64,000 bases of DNA from Allorhizobium pseudoryzae (GCF_011046245.1 NZ_CP049241.1:124001-188000); one strand, 5' to 3'; shown: positions 8,345 through 17,613, counted from the stretch's first letter. Translations and numbers: made by a program. Notes: generated by a model from the letters alone, not told the origin.

Positions 8345-9871
8345 TCAAACCGTCAGCGCCACACCCTTCCGCGCCACTTCGAGCGTATCGCGGCCATGCG
8401 CCTTGGCCTCATACATGGCCCGGTCGGCACAGGCGAGCAGGTCTTCCGGCGTCGCGCCATCGCGCGGGAAAAAGGCGACGCCCATGCTGCAGGTGGCTTG
8501 CACGCGTGTCCCCTCCACCTCCATCACCTCGCACAGCCCTGCCCGCAAGTCTCTCAGCCGGCGCAGAATGCCCGCCTCGTCATGATTGGCATTGCTGAAG
8601 ACGATGGCGAATTCGTCACCGCCGAGCCGCACGATGAGATCGGTCGCGCGGATGGAACCGGTCATCCGGGCAGACAGCGTCTTCAGCACCTCGTCGCCCG
8701 CCGCATGACCGAGCATGTCGTTGACCTGCTTGAAATTGTCGAGATCGATATAGGCGACGGTCACGCAGCGGTTCTCGCGCCGCGCCTCGTGCAGCGCCCG
8801 GCTGAACTGCGGCCAGAACAACGCCCGGTTCGGCAGGCCGGTCAGCGGGTCGTGATGCGCCATGTGGCGGATGCGCTCTTCGCTGCGGGCCCGTTCGATG
8901 GCGATGCCGGCGAGATCGGTCGCCATGGCCGTGATTTCGAGTTCACGCTGCGTCGGCTCGCGCGTTTTCCCGGAATAGAGCGCAAAGGTGCCGAGCACCT
9001 CCCGGTCGGTGCTGAGGATGGGCGTCGACCAGCAGGAGCGCAGCCCGAAGACGAGGGCGATATCGCGGAAATTCGACCAGAGCGGATCGGTTTCGATATC
9101 GCGGACGATGACGGCGCTGCGCCGCCAGGCAGCGGTGCCGCAGGAGCCGACACGCGGGCCGATCTCGATGCCATCGACGATGCGGGTATAGGCGGAAGGC
9201 AGGTCGGGGGCTGCGCCGTGGCGCAGGTGATGCCCGTCCTCATCCATCAGCAGGAAGGAGGCGGCGATATCATCCAGCTGCCACTGCACCAGCCGACAAA
9301 TCGCATCGAGGATCACCGTCAGCGGCTTGCCGCGGGCGACCATTTCCAGCACGGAGGCCTGTTCGCGGCGCAATCCCTCCTGGCGCTTGCGCTCGGTAAT
9401 ATCCCGCGACATCACGATGAGGCCGACCACCTGGCCATCCGCATTGCGCAGCGGGGTGCGGGTCGTCAACAGCCAGATTTCACGACCATCGGCGAAACGC
9501 GCCAATTCCTCCTGCTCCTGGGCCTGCCCCAGCGACATCAACTGCTGTTCCAGCAGGAATCGCTCCTCCGCCACCTCGTCGCTCATCACGTCGAAGACAG
9601 TCCGGCCGAAAATATCGGAAATCTGGTCGGCGCCGGCAATCGACAGCACCGCGGCATTGGCGAAGATGAAGCGGCCACGCCGGTCCTTGATCGCCAGCCA
9701 TTCCGGAAACTGGTCCATCAGCGACTTGGCGTCGAGCGACTGGATGACGAGCGCGCTGTCGCCATCATCGATATCGGAGGCCGTGGCGATCTTCAGGAGA
9801 CGCCGGCGCAGCAGCTCCAGAGGATCGGAATCCTGCTGAGCGACCCATCGACCGGTGGTGGCATCATTCAT
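8345..9871 (-). CDS. PAS-GAF diguanylate cyclase
   Basis: 508 aa from the ATG at 9871, chosen for its GAGGAGAGG site (an in-frame ATG at 9886 lacks one). Domains: PAS sensor with PAC tail at about 50-165 (FPEWLAIKDRRGRF ... VIMSRDITERK), GAF at about 175-325, and a GGDEF domain at about 335-495. The catalytic GGDEF is intact in RLGGDEFAIVF, and the RxxD product-inhibition site (RATD) sits five residues before it. It should therefore synthesise cyclic di-GMP with feedback control. No membrane segment is seen, so it is cytosolic. It ends 15 bp from the convergent marR gene. Confidence 0.92.
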   Translation of the reverse strand: MNDATTGRWVAQQDSDPLELLRRRLLKIATASDIDDGDSALVIQSLDAKSLMDQFPEWLAIKDRRGRFIFANAAVLSIAGADQISDIFGRTVFDVMSDEVAEERFLLEQQLMSLGQAQEQEELARFADGREIWLLTTRTPLRNADGQVVGLIVMSRDITERKRQEGLRREQASVLEMVARGKPLTVILDAICRLVQWQLDDIAASFLLMDEDGHHLRHGAAPDLPSAYTRIVDGIEIGPRVGSCGTAAWRRSAVIVRDIETDPLWSNFRDIALVFGLRSCWSTPILSTDREVLGTFALYSGKTREPTQRELEITAMATDLAGIAIERARSEERIRHMAHHDPLTGLPNRALFWPQFSRALHEARRENRCVTVAYIDLDNFKQVNDMLGHAAGDEVLKTLSARMTGSIRATDLIVRLGGDEFAIVFSNANHDEAGILRRLRDLRAGLCEVMEVEGTRVQATCSMGVAFFPRDGATPEDLLACADRAMYEAKAHGRDTLEVARKGVALTV

Positions 9872-10120
9872 TGAGCCTCTCCTCATCGCAAGACCGGCAT
9901 CTTGAAAGCCGGGTCGGCACCAAACGTTCTGTCTGGTCCCTTGCCTCTGGAGAGTAGTCCCCAGCCCCCGCTACTCAAGTAAGACCTCCGTACAATTGCC
10001 CGACTCCCCTTAAAAAAGCTTATCGATTCCTGATCAGTTGCCGTTATTTTCGCAGATACAACCTCACCGCCGTTCCAAAAGGACACACAAAACTGGCACG
10101 TTTCGTGCAGGTTGTGGCGG

Positions 10121-11503
10121 ATGACAAACAATCGCGCCATTTCCAGACGCCACCTCTTGATGCTGTCCGGCCTTGCGATGGCCGGAGCGATTCGCCCTGT
10201 CGCCGCCGCACCCCGTGCACCGCTGGCGGAGGGCGAGCTGCGCGGCTCGCTGCAGGCCGCCCAATATGGCGTGACGCCGGACGCCCGCGATGTGAGCAGC
10301 CGCAAGTTCCGCGAGATCCTGGTGCGGGCGGCCGCCGACAACAAACCGGTCTTCCTGCCGCCCGGCACCTATCCGATCTCCAGCCTCGACCTGCCGGACA
10401 ATGTGCGCCTGACCGGCGTGCCGGGAGCCTCCCGCCTGCTCTACACAGGCGACGGTTCCATGCTCAGGGCCGAAGGCCTGCGGCGGGCCGAGATCAGCAA
10501 TCTCGTCATCGATGGCGGCAATGCCTGGCTTTCCGACCAGACCGCCGGTCTGTTTTCCGCCCGCGCCGTCTCCGAACTCATCATCGAAAACTGCGACATC
10601 ATCGGCGCCTCCAAGACGGCGCTGCATCTGGAACGCTCAAGCGCCCGCATCGAAAACAACCGGATCTCCGGGGCCGCGGATTATGCGCTCTATGCCGTGG
10701 ACGGCCGGGCGTCCTCGGTCAGCAACAACCGGGTGAGCGCCTGCGGCAATGGCGGCATCCTCATCCACCGCTTCACGAAGGGCGCCGACGGCACGCAGGT
10801 GATCGGCAACCGGCTGAGCGATATCGGCGCCCGCAATGGCGGCACCGGCCCTTTCGGCAATGCCATCAACATTTTCCGGGCCGACGATGTGATGGTGACC
10901 AACAACCACATCCGCGGCGCGGCCTTTTCTGCGATCCGCGCCAATGCCGCTTCCAATGTGATGATCGCCAGCAACCAGTGCCTTAACTCCGGCGAGACGG
11001 CCATCTATTCGGAATTCGGTTTCGAAGGTGCGCTGGTGACCGGCAACCTGGTGGATGGCGCGGCAAACGGCATTTCGGTCGTCAATTTCGACACTGGCGG
11101 GCGGCTCGCGACGATCGCCAACAACATCGTGCGCAACATTTCCGACAAGGGCCCTTACGTGCACGACACTGTCGGCTTCGGTTTCGGCATCAGCGCGGAG
11201 GCCGATGCGGCCGTGACCGGCAACGTGATCGAAAACGTCGCGCGGTTCGGCCTGCTGGCCGGCTGGGGGCCGTATCTGCGCAATCTTTCGATCAACGGCA
11301 ATATCGTGCGGCGCGCGGCAACCGGCATGGCGGTCTCCGTGGTGGAGGATGCCGGCCAGGCGCTGATTGCCAACAACCTGTTCGACGAGACGCCGAAGGG
11401 CGCAATCATCGGCTACCGCTGGCACGATGCGGCAACCTCCGATCTGGTCGAGGGCTCCAGCCGCTACCTGCACCTGACGATTTCCGGCAACCGGCGCTCC
11501 TGA
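10121..11503 (+). CDS. Tat-exported right-handed beta-helix protein (TIGR03808-like)
   Basis: 460 aa. Starts with a Tat signal (SRRHLLMLSGLAMAGAI, cleavage near VAAAPRA). The mature part is a chain of about 20-residue repeats containing N-x-I/V and asparagine ladders (IENNRISGA, VSNNRVSAC, VTNNHIRGA, IANNIVRNI), the signature of a parallel beta-helix as in pectate lyases and mannuronan epimerases. It matches TIGR03808, the Tat-translocated repeat family of rhizobia, for which no function is established. A TTG at 10112 in frame is less likely than the ATG at 10121. The upstream 250 bp hold no other gene. Confidence 0.85.
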   Translation: MTNNRAISRRHLLMLSGLAMAGAIRPVAAAPRAPLAEGELRGSLQAAQYGVTPDARDVSSRKFREILVRAAADNKPVFLPPGTYPISSLDLPDNVRLTGVPGASRLLYTGDGSMLRAEGLRRAEISNLVIDGGNAWLSDQTAGLFSARAVSELIIENCDIIGASKTALHLERSSARIENNRISGAADYALYAVDGRASSVSNNRVSACGNGGILIHRFTKGADGTQVIGNRLSDIGARNGGTGPFGNAINIFRADDVMVTNNHIRGAAFSAIRANAASNVMIASNQCLNSGETAIYSEFGFEGALVTGNLVDGAANGISVVNFDTGGRLATIANNIVRNISDKGPYVHDTVGFGFGISAEADAAVTGNVIENVARFGLLAGWGPYLRNLSINGNIVRRAATGMAVSVVEDAGQALIANNLFDETPKGAIIGYRWHDAATSDLVEGSSRYLHLTISGNRRS

Positions 11504-11632
11504 TTCCAGGCCTTAAGCCCGGGCACGAGATCACATCAGAAAATTTCATGGTGGGCCGCGGTGCCACCACCTTTTCCCGCTCTCGGGGGATGACTAGGGT
11601 CTCTCCAGCTGTTTTCTGGGAGACGACCTGAC

Positions 11633-12298
11633 ATGCTGACGATCTACGGCGCCTATCGCTCGCGCGCGACCCGCAACCTCTGGCTTGCCGGGGAACTGGA
11701 CCTGCCCTTCACCCATGTGCCCGTGCTGCAGGCGAAGCGGCTTGACGACCCGCTGGCGCCCGATGCGCCGATCAACACGCTGTCACCCGCCTTTCTCGCC
11801 ATCAATCCGATGGGTGCCATTCCCTCGATGGATGACGACGGTGTGATCCTGCACGAATCGCTCGCCATCAACCTCTACCTCGCCAGGAAATATGGTGGCA
11901 CTCTCGGTCCGCAGGATCTCATTGAGGACGCGGCGATGATGCAGTGGGCGCTGTTTGCCGTGACGGAAATCGAGGCCAATGCGCTCAAGATCTCCTATGC
12001 GTCGGCGGGCGAGCCGACGGAGGAGGCGAAGGAGACGATCGAGGCTGCCGCCCGCAGCCTGAAGCGTCCCTTCGACGTGCTGGAACATTACCTTGCCGGC
12101 CAGGACTTCATGATCGGCAATCGTTTTACGGTGGCCGACATCAACACCGCCGAGATCGTCCGCTATGCCCAACCGCATGCACCGCTCATTGACGAGCGCC
12201 CGGCGCTGAAGGCGTGGCTGGAGCGGGTGCAGGCCCGCCCCGCCTTCAAGGCGATGTGGGAGAAGCGGCTGGCGGAGCCAGCGAGCGGGCCGGTCTGA
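11633..12298 (+). CDS. Glutathione S-transferase family protein
   Basis: 221-aa cytosolic GST. The thioredoxin-like N-terminal domain (residues 1-80) contains the cis-Pro segment GAIPSMDDDG and the glutathione-binding pair E-S in ILHESLAINLYL. The all-alpha C-terminal domain holds the conserved FTVADINTAE. The first segment has R-S-R-A-T-R-N, suggesting a Ser- or Arg-assisted rather than Tyr/Cys active site. The substrate is unknown. Its last 53 bp overlap the 3' end of the convergent DUF2087 gene. Confidence 0.85.
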   Translation: MLTIYGAYRSRATRNLWLAGELDLPFTHVPVLQAKRLDDPLAPDAPINTLSPAFLAINPMGAIPSMDDDGVILHESLAINLYLARKYGGTLGPQDLIEDAAMMQWALFAVTEIEANALKISYASAGEPTEEAKETIEAAARSLKRPFDVLEHYLAGQDFMIGNRFTVADINTAEIVRYAQPHAPLIDERPALKAWLERVQARPAFKAMWEKRLAEPASGPV

Positions 12299-12893
12299 GC
12301 ACCGGTTCAAGCCCTGGCCGGTTCGATGGTCTCGGCGGCACGCCCGCCCGGACGCGCTCTGAGAGATGGCGGATGAGGTGTGCCGCTTCCGCCGGCGGGC
12401 GCGTTTCGATGCGCCGGTAGATCCGGCAATCGGCCGAGCGGGAGACCATCCCCCAATCGATGAGTTCGCGGCGGATCAGCACGTGATCCCCAAAGCCGTT
12501 CCAGCGCTTGAGGATCTCGTTGACCTCCCGTTCGGGCAGGTCCTGGCGCGCCGGGATCTGCGCCCAGCACCACCAGAGCGCCAGTTTCTGCTGCGAGGTC
12601 TTTTTCGGCCAGCGGGCCATGACGCCGTTCGCATCGAAACAGCGCAACACCTGCTCGATCTTCTTGTGATCGACAGGTTCCGGCGTAGCCGGGGCGGGAG
12701 GCGTCTCCAGCCGGGCGGCGGCACTCTGCGAGGCCTTCAGATGCTGGTAGTTGCGGAAGCCGGCGCCGCGCGCGATGATGTTCAGAAGCTCCACATGGCT
12801 CGGTCGCGTGTCGCGCGCGTCGAGTTCGCGACGCAGGTTTTTCGCCAGCGCGGAAATATCGGCAATGGTCAGTGTATGCACGTCTTTCGACAT
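12246..12893 (-). CDS. DUF2087 domain protein
   Basis: 215 aa. The N-terminal 60 residues form a helical segment (IADISALAKNLRREL ... AGFRNYQHLKAS) and the DUF2087 domain lies at about 85-170 (KIEQVLRCFDANGVMARWP ... LPEREVNEILKRWNGFGDHVLIRRELIDWGM). This domain is widespread and small, often attached to transcription factors; its molecular role is unknown. A Pro/Ala/Ser-rich tail of about 35 residues follows and overlaps the gst gene on the other strand, so the tail may be a late extension. Confidence 0.8.
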   Translation of the reverse strand: MSKDVHTLTIADISALAKNLRRELDARDTRPSHVELLNIIARGAGFRNYQHLKASQSAAARLETPPAPATPEPVDHKKIEQVLRCFDANGVMARWPKKTSQQKLALWWCWAQIPARQDLPEREVNEILKRWNGFGDHVLIRRELIDWGMVSRSADCRIYRRIETRPPAEAAHLIRHLSERVRAGVPPRPSNRPGLEPVLRPARSLAPPAASPTSP

Positions 12894-13059
12894 CGGTTCG
12901 TCCTCGATATCGTGCCGAAAATGCTGTCGGTGGTCACCGTCTTCCGACCCGGCACGAAGGAAAACCAGTCGTGTGTGCGGGATAAGATGGCAGGTTTAGC
13001 TCCCGATGCCAGGATCGGGCGGTGACGCCTGGGTGAACTGCGGACCCTGAGATCGATGG

Positions 13060-13995
13060 TTACCGCCGCAGCACCGGTTCGTCAAGCGATGTCCGAAGCG
13101 CCGCCCATTCGGCCATGGCCGCGTCCATTTCCTGCCGGAGCCAGTCCACAAACATCAAAACCTTCGCCGGGCGCCGCGCACCGGCGCGCGTCACGCAATA
13201 ATGCCCCATGCCCGTGGATGCCTCGATGGCAAAGGGCATGAAGAGGCAATGCTGGCTGAGCGCCGACAATGCCAGAAGCCGCCAGGCGAGCATCACCCCC
13301 TGCCCGGCAATGGCCGCTTCCAGGGCCAGCGAGGCCTCGCTGAAGACGTGGCGCGGGCGGATATCGTGGCCCGCAAGACCGGCCTCCGCCAGCCAGACGT
13401 CCCACGAGAACAGGGCCTGACCATCGAGCAGGATCGGCAGCGACAGAAGGTCCGCGGGCTCCCGCAGATCCCGCACCAGCGCCGGCGCGCAGACCGGAAA
13501 CACGGTCTGCGGCAACAGGAGATCGGCCTCCACGCCCGGCCAGACCCCGCGGCCGATCCGAATGCCGACATCCACATCGTCGCGGGCAAAATCGACAAGC
13601 CGCGAGGTGGCATCCAGCCTGAGGCGAAGCTCCGGATGGCGGGCGGTGAAACGGTCGATCCGCGGCAGGAGAAAGCGAGAGGCGAAGACCGGCGCGACGG
13701 AAACGGTCAGCACCGTATCATCCGGCGGGCGCGCCATCGCGACCGCCTCCGACAGGGTCTGAAACCCCTGCCCGAGGCGTGCAAGCAGTGCCGCCGTACC
13801 CTCCACCGGCACCAGCCCCTTCGAGGTGCGGGCAAAGACGGGCCGCCCGAGTTGCGCCTCCGCCTTGATGACCTGCTGGCTGACAGCGCCGATCGTGACG
13901 CCAAGCTCCTGCGCCGCCGCCTGCAACGAGCCGAGGCGGGCAACACTGTCCAGTGCCCGAAGGCCATTGAGGTGAACGCGGTTCAGGTTCTGCAT
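13060..13995 (-). CDS. LysR-type transcriptional regulator
   Basis: 311 aa, normal LTTR length. An N-terminal winged helix-turn-helix (residues 8-65: LNGLRALDSVARLGSLQAAA ... GVTIGAVSQQVIKAE) is followed by a periplasmic-binding-like effector domain from about residue 95. The line LDATSRLVDFARDDVDVGIRIG is characteristic of the GcvA-like subgroup. It diverges from the short reading frame at 14096, and the 100 bp between them contain AT-rich partly symmetric DNA where self-regulation would be expected. Target genes are uncertain; the GST at 14342 is a candidate. Confidence 0.9.
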   Translation of the reverse strand: MQNLNRVHLNGLRALDSVARLGSLQAAAQELGVTIGAVSQQVIKAEAQLGRPVFARTSKGLVPVEGTAALLARLGQGFQTLSEAVAMARPPDDTVLTVSVAPVFASRFLLPRIDRFTARHPELRLRLDATSRLVDFARDDVDVGIRIGRGVWPGVEADLLLPQTVFPVCAPALVRDLREPADLLSLPILLDGQALFSWDVWLAEAGLAGHDIRPRHVFSEASLALEAAIAGQGVMLAWRLLALSALSQHCLFMPFAIEASTGMGHYCVTRAGARRPAKVLMFVDWLRQEMDAAMAEWAALRTSLDEPVLRR

Positions 13996-14095
13996 ATAGA
14001 TTTTCTACATCATGTCCCTGATCTTCTCAATTGAAGATGACCGGAAAACCCGCGATGAAGAAGCCGCAAATACCCTTTATTTGCGAGGTGCCTGA

Positions 14096-14308
14096 ATGGC
14101 CATCATCAGCCTGTTCCGACGATTTTTCGACTGGGCGAGATCCCAGGAGCCGTCAATCTCACCCGATCCACTGCTTCATCCAGATGTTCGGCAGATGAGC
14201 GCCCGGGCGCTCGCCGACCTGCCGATCGGCGCGTCCGGGGCACCTGCCCTGCCGGAAGAGCCGCGTGCTGCGGCAACAGCAACGCCGCAGCTTTTCCTCT
14301 GCGCCTGA
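14096..14308 (+). CDS. Hypothetical short protein
   Basis: 70-aa reading frame (MAIISLFRRFFDWARSQEP...), diverging from lysR and preceded by GAGG 7 bp before the ATG. The start is amphipathic and hydrophobic; the rest is Pro/Ala-rich with no recognisable domain. It could be a LysR-controlled small protein or a chance frame; codon use resembles the neighbours. No known family is recognised. Confidence 0.4.
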   Translation: MAIISLFRRFFDWARSQEPSISPDPLLHPDVRQMSARALADLPIGASGAPALPEEPRAAATATPQLFLCA

Positions 14309-14341
14309 AGAAAATCTCCAGTGGCTGGATAGCGCCTCGCC

Positions 14342-14965
14342 TTAGGACGCGGCCTCGTCGGCCAGCGCCTTCTGCACCGACGGGCGCGCCTTCATGCGCT
14401 CGTAATGCGCCTTGACCCGCGGGAATTCGGCGATATCCACGCCATCGTCCTTCAGCCAGCTTGAGATGACGAAGAGATAGGGATCGGCGATCGTATAGTC
14501 CTCGCCCATGACATAGGGGCCGATCAGCATCTCGTCCTCGATCAGCCTGTAGGAACTGCGCATCGTCTGCGGCACCTTGCGCTTCATGTCCTCGACCGCC
14601 GTCGGCTCGTCGGCCCAGCGCGTGGCACGCCGGCCATGGGCGTGGTTCACGTGCACGGTGGAGGAGAGATAGCTGTTGAAGCCCTGCAGCCTGGCGAGCG
14701 CGAAGGGATCATCGAGCGGCGCCAGCTTCTCCTCCGGCGCCATCTGGGCGATGAACAGCAGGATTGCCATGCTTTCGGTCAGCGTGCCGCGGTCCGTCAC
14801 CAGTGCCGGCACGCGACCCTTCGGATTGACCTTCAGGAAATCGGCCGACTGCTGTTCGTTCTCGGCAAACTTCAACCGGCGCAATTCATACGGCAGGCCG
14901 GAATCGATCAGCGCGATGTGGGAGGCGAGCGAGCAGGCGCCGGGCGAAAAAAAGAGCGTGTACAT
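14342..14965 (-). CDS. Glutathione S-transferase (beta-like class)
   Basis: 207 aa from the ATG at 14965 (MYTLFFSPGACSLASHIALI). The opening S-P-G-A-C-S motif is the active-site region of bacterial beta-class GSTs, with Cys10/11 as catalytic candidate; NPKGRVPALV carries the cis-proline and LTESMAILLFIAQ the glutathione gamma-glutamyl contact. The C-terminal helical domain includes YTIADPYLFVISSWL. It likely conjugates or reduces electrophilic compounds in the cytosol. It diverges from the small secreted protein gene that follows. Confidence 0.88.
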   Translation of the reverse strand: MYTLFFSPGACSLASHIALIDSGLPYELRRLKFAENEQQSADFLKVNPKGRVPALVTDRGTLTESMAILLFIAQMAPEEKLAPLDDPFALARLQGFNSYLSSTVHVNHAHGRRATRWADEPTAVEDMKRKVPQTMRSSYRLIEDEMLIGPYVMGEDYTIADPYLFVISSWLKDDGVDIAEFPRVKAHYERMKARPSVQKALADEAAS

Positions 14966-15128
14966 GGGGTTCCTCCGTGGGTGTCGCCTATTGATAGAGC
15001 ACGGCAGACGGCTGGCAAGCCCATCCGCTGCCGATCGCGACCACTGGCCCAAGGCAAACCGGAGGGTGGCTGATCCGTTCCGACGCAGCAGACGTAAAGA
15101 TTGCCGCAACCATCACTGGAGCAGATGT

Positions 15129-15548
15129 ATGCGGACGAGACGTTTTCGTACCCTGGCGGCAGCGACGATCGGGCTTGCCGTGGCGGCAGGATCTGGCGCG
15201 AGCCCGGCCTCGGCAAACCAGGAGCGCATTTCCGCCTCCGACATCCGCAGCGATATCATCGGCAAACGCATCTATCTGGCAGCGCCGCTGGGTGGCGAGT
15301 TTCCGCTGAACTACCGCACCTCCGGCGTGGTGGACGGCAATGGCGAGGCGCTGGGGCTTGGCCGTTTCGTCAAGCCGAACGATACGGGCAAATGGTGGAT
15401 CCGCGGCGACCGGCTGTGCCAGCAGTTCACCACCTGGTACAAGGGCGCGCCCATGTGTTTCGAGCTCTACCGCACCGGCGACAAGACGCTGAAATGGATC
15501 CGCGACAACGGCCAGACCGGCACGGCGCGGATCGGCGGGGGGATTTGA
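15129..15548 (+). CDS. Small secreted protein, function unknown
   Basis: 139 aa from the ATG at 15129, with GGAG eight bases upstream. Arg-rich start and hydrophobic core give a Sec signal peptide with likely cleavage after SPASA (about residue 29). The mature domain of about 110 residues contains GKWWIRGDRLCQQFTTWYKG and PMCFELYRTGDKTLKWIRDNG, with two Cys that could form a disulfide. This W-x-C...C-F-x-L-Y pattern resembles the DUF995-type small secreted proteins of rhizobia, but the assignment is tentative. Confidence 0.65.
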   Translation: MRTRRFRTLAAATIGLAVAAGSGASPASANQERISASDIRSDIIGKRIYLAAPLGGEFPLNYRTSGVVDGNGEALGLGRFVKPNDTGKWWIRGDRLCQQFTTWYKGAPMCFELYRTGDKTLKWIRDNGQTGTARIGGGI

Positions 15549-15646
15549 GGAGACCGGACTTATCGGGGTCGGATGCGTTGCGGGTAAGCCGCACGGCACA
15601 CCCCAAGTGGCCACGGCACGCCCCAACTGACGGAGTGCGATGCCCC

Positions 15647-16654
15647 TCACCCGAACAGCGCGTCCGTCACCCGGATATCGCCGACATGGATGCCGTTCCA
15701 GTTGTACATGGGGCGGTTGGCCATGCCCATCAGGGTCTCGCGGGTCTGACTGCCCGGCTCGAAGAAGCGGGCGATGAGCGCAAAGATCATCGCTTCGGCG
15801 GCGCGGGTGGTGCCGTCCTCGCATTTGACCGCGATCGCGACACCCTGGCGCGGCAGGGCCGCGATGAAGACGCCTTCGGCACCGGTCTTGGCAAAGATCT
15901 CGCCGGGCGCGACCTGCATCAGCCGCGTGCAGGCGCGCTTGGTGCCGGCGACATAAAAGGGTTCGGCCATGCAGGCCGTCATCAGCCGCTGAGCCGCCTT
16001 TCCACGCGCGGCAGAAATCCCCTCGCCGGTCAGCATCTTGGCAAAGCCGTGCGCCAGCCCCTTCAAGGGCACGGCATAGGTGGGGATCGAGCAGCCATCG
16101 GTGCCGCAGATATCGTGATCGAGCACCGCGCCGGTCAGGTCCTGCATCACGGCGCGGATTTCCGCCTGCAGCGGGTGATCGTAACCGACATAGCCCTTCG
16201 GATCGAAACCCGAACTCACGCAGGTGCAGATGAAGCCGGAATGTTTGCCGGAACAGTTGTTGTGCAGCGCGGTCGGTTTGTCGAGCGTGCGGGCCTGATG
16301 GATCAGCGTCTGCTGGTCGGACGACCAGTGCGCGCCGCATTCGAGCACCGAAAGATCGTATCCGGCCTTCGTCAGCATGCCGGCTGCGGTTTTCACATGC
16401 ACGTCCTCGCCCGAATGCGAGGCGCAGGCGAGTGCCAGTTCCTTGTTCGTCAGGCCGAAGGCATCGGCGGCCCCGCTTTCGATCAACGGCAGCGCCTGCA
16501 TGGCCTTGCAGGCCGAGCGGGGGAAAACCCCGGCTTCGACATCGCCCGCGGAGACAAGCACGGCGCCTGAACCATCCACCACGACGGCTGCGCCGCGATG
16601 GCGGCTTTCGACACGCGTGCCGCGGGTGACTTCGACGGTAACGGGATTTTGCAT
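15647..16654 (-). CDS. L-asparaginase II, Rhizobium etli ReAV type
   Basis: 335 aa. Belongs to the thermolabile asparaginase family (PF06089) typified by the inducible R. etli enzyme, unrelated in fold to E. coli type I/II enzymes. Key residues of that class are visible: a Ser-x-x-Lys tandem in PRSACKAM (S47, K50), a second Ser in CASHSGE (about 79-81), and the metal-site trio C134/K137 in NNCSGKHSG and C188 in DGCS. It hydrolyses L-Asn to Asp and ammonia, probably for use of Asn as nitrogen and carbon source. No signal peptide is seen. It is monocistronic, with no regulator alongside. Confidence 0.9.
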   Translation of the reverse strand: MQNPVTVEVTRGTRVESRHRGAAVVVDGSGAVLVSAGDVEAGVFPRSACKAMQALPLIESGAADAFGLTNKELALACASHSGEDVHVKTAAGMLTKAGYDLSVLECGAHWSSDQQTLIHQARTLDKPTALHNNCSGKHSGFICTCVSSGFDPKGYVGYDHPLQAEIRAVMQDLTGAVLDHDICGTDGCSIPTYAVPLKGLAHGFAKMLTGEGISAARGKAAQRLMTACMAEPFYVAGTKRACTRLMQVAPGEIFAKTGAEGVFIAALPRQGVAIAVKCEDGTTRAAEAMIFALIARFFEPGSQTRETLMGMANRPMYNWNGIHVGDIRVTDALFG

Positions 16655-16751
16655 TGGGATGCCCTGATGATGCTGCTTTCCTGCGTTGATAGCCTGAAGT
16701 GCTGCAAAGCCAAACCGATTTTGCCAACGACCGAGGTGGACCCCACAGCCG

Positions 16752-17489
16752 ATGCGATTCCTCAAGAAGCTGCTGATGGCGATTTTCGTCATCTACCTCG
16801 TGCCCACCTTCGCCTCGGCCGGCTGGTGGGCGCTCAAAGACCGCCCGCAGCGCTGGAGCGAGGCGAACTGGGGCTCGGCCGGCCTCCTGCCGAAACCGGA
16901 GGAGAGCGACGAGGCGGCGATCTATATCTTCTCCGCCAAGACCGGCGGGCTGAAGGGTGCGGTCGCCAGTCATGCCTGGATCGTGACGAAGGCCAAGGGG
17001 GCGAAAACCTATCTACGCTACGACAAGGTGGGCTGGGGCTCTCCCATCCGCCGCAACCATCGCCCGGCGGATGCCTACTGGTATTCCAATGCGCCGGAAC
17101 TGGTCACGTCGGTGACGGGAGCGGAGGCGGAGCGGCTGATCCCCGAGGTGGAGGCGGCGATTGCCGCCTATCCTTACGCCGAGCCCGGCGGCTATACGAT
17201 CTGGCCGGGGCCGAATTCGAACACCTTCGTCGCCTTCGTGCTGCGCGAGGTGCCATCGCTCGGCGCCGTTCTGCCGCCGCATGCGGTGGGCCGCGACTAC
17301 CTGCCGGACGGCGAATTCGTGAATGTGGACGAGGACTGGCGTGACGTCCACCTGACCATCCGCGGGCTGATCGGCCTCTCCGCCGGCTGGCGCAGCGGGT
17401 TTGAGGTGCATTTTCTCGGCCTCGTCGCCGGCCTCGACATCGCCCGACCGGGCATCAAGATCCCGGCGGTCGGCCGCATCGGGGTTTGA
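16752..17489 (+). CDS. DUF3750 family protein
   Basis: 245 aa with an N-terminal membrane segment or signal (FLKKLLMAIFVIYLVPTFASA). The conserved DUF3750 features follow: SHAWIVTKAKG, a VGWGSPIRRN block, YTIWPGPNSNTFVAFVLREVP, and a GLSAGWRSGFEVHFLGLVAG glycine-rich tail. The S-H-A-W and P-N-S-N-T-F pieces recall a papain-like His/Asn layout, but no catalytic Cys is obvious. It is probably located at the periplasmic face of the inner membrane. Function unknown. Confidence 0.82.
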   Translation: MRFLKKLLMAIFVIYLVPTFASAGWWALKDRPQRWSEANWGSAGLLPKPEESDEAAIYIFSAKTGGLKGAVASHAWIVTKAKGAKTYLRYDKVGWGSPIRRNHRPADAYWYSNAPELVTSVTGAEAERLIPEVEAAIAAYPYAEPGGYTIWPGPNSNTFVAFVLREVPSLGAVLPPHAVGRDYLPDGEFVNVDEDWRDVHLTIRGLIGLSAGWRSGFEVHFLGLVAGLDIARPGIKIPAVGRIGV

Positions 17490-17526
17490 AGGCAAGTGGA
17501 AGGGATGCAGAAAAGCCTTGAATCAG

Positions 17527-17552
17527 AAAAAGGGCCGCTTGCGCGACCCTTT
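17527..17552 (-). terminator. Rho-independent terminator of mini-gene
   Basis: On the minus strand AAAGGGTCGC-GCAA-GCGGCCCTTT forms a 10-bp stem (one T-G wobble) with a GNRA-type tetraloop, followed by a run of five T. It lies 62 bp after the stop of the 24-codon gene at 17614-17688. Confidence 0.85.
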
Positions 17553-17562
17553 CCATGAGTTT

Positions 17563-17581
17563 CGGTTCGGAATGCGAACCG
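17563..17581 (-). other. Hairpin in the mini-gene 3' region
   Basis: Perfect 7-bp inverted repeat CGGTTCG-cattc-CGAACCG (minus strand) between the mini-gene stop and its terminator. It could stabilise the 3' part of a short transcript. Confidence 0.6.
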
Positions 17582-17613
17582 GGACCTTCAACAGGCCCCT
17601 TCGGGAGGTGTGG

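Noticed and set aside
10094..10109. TGGCACG-N4-GTGCA, one mismatch from a sigma-54 promoter
   Set aside because: It ends only 12 bp before the start codon, leaving almost no leader, and there is no enhancer-binding regulator nearby. Probably chance.
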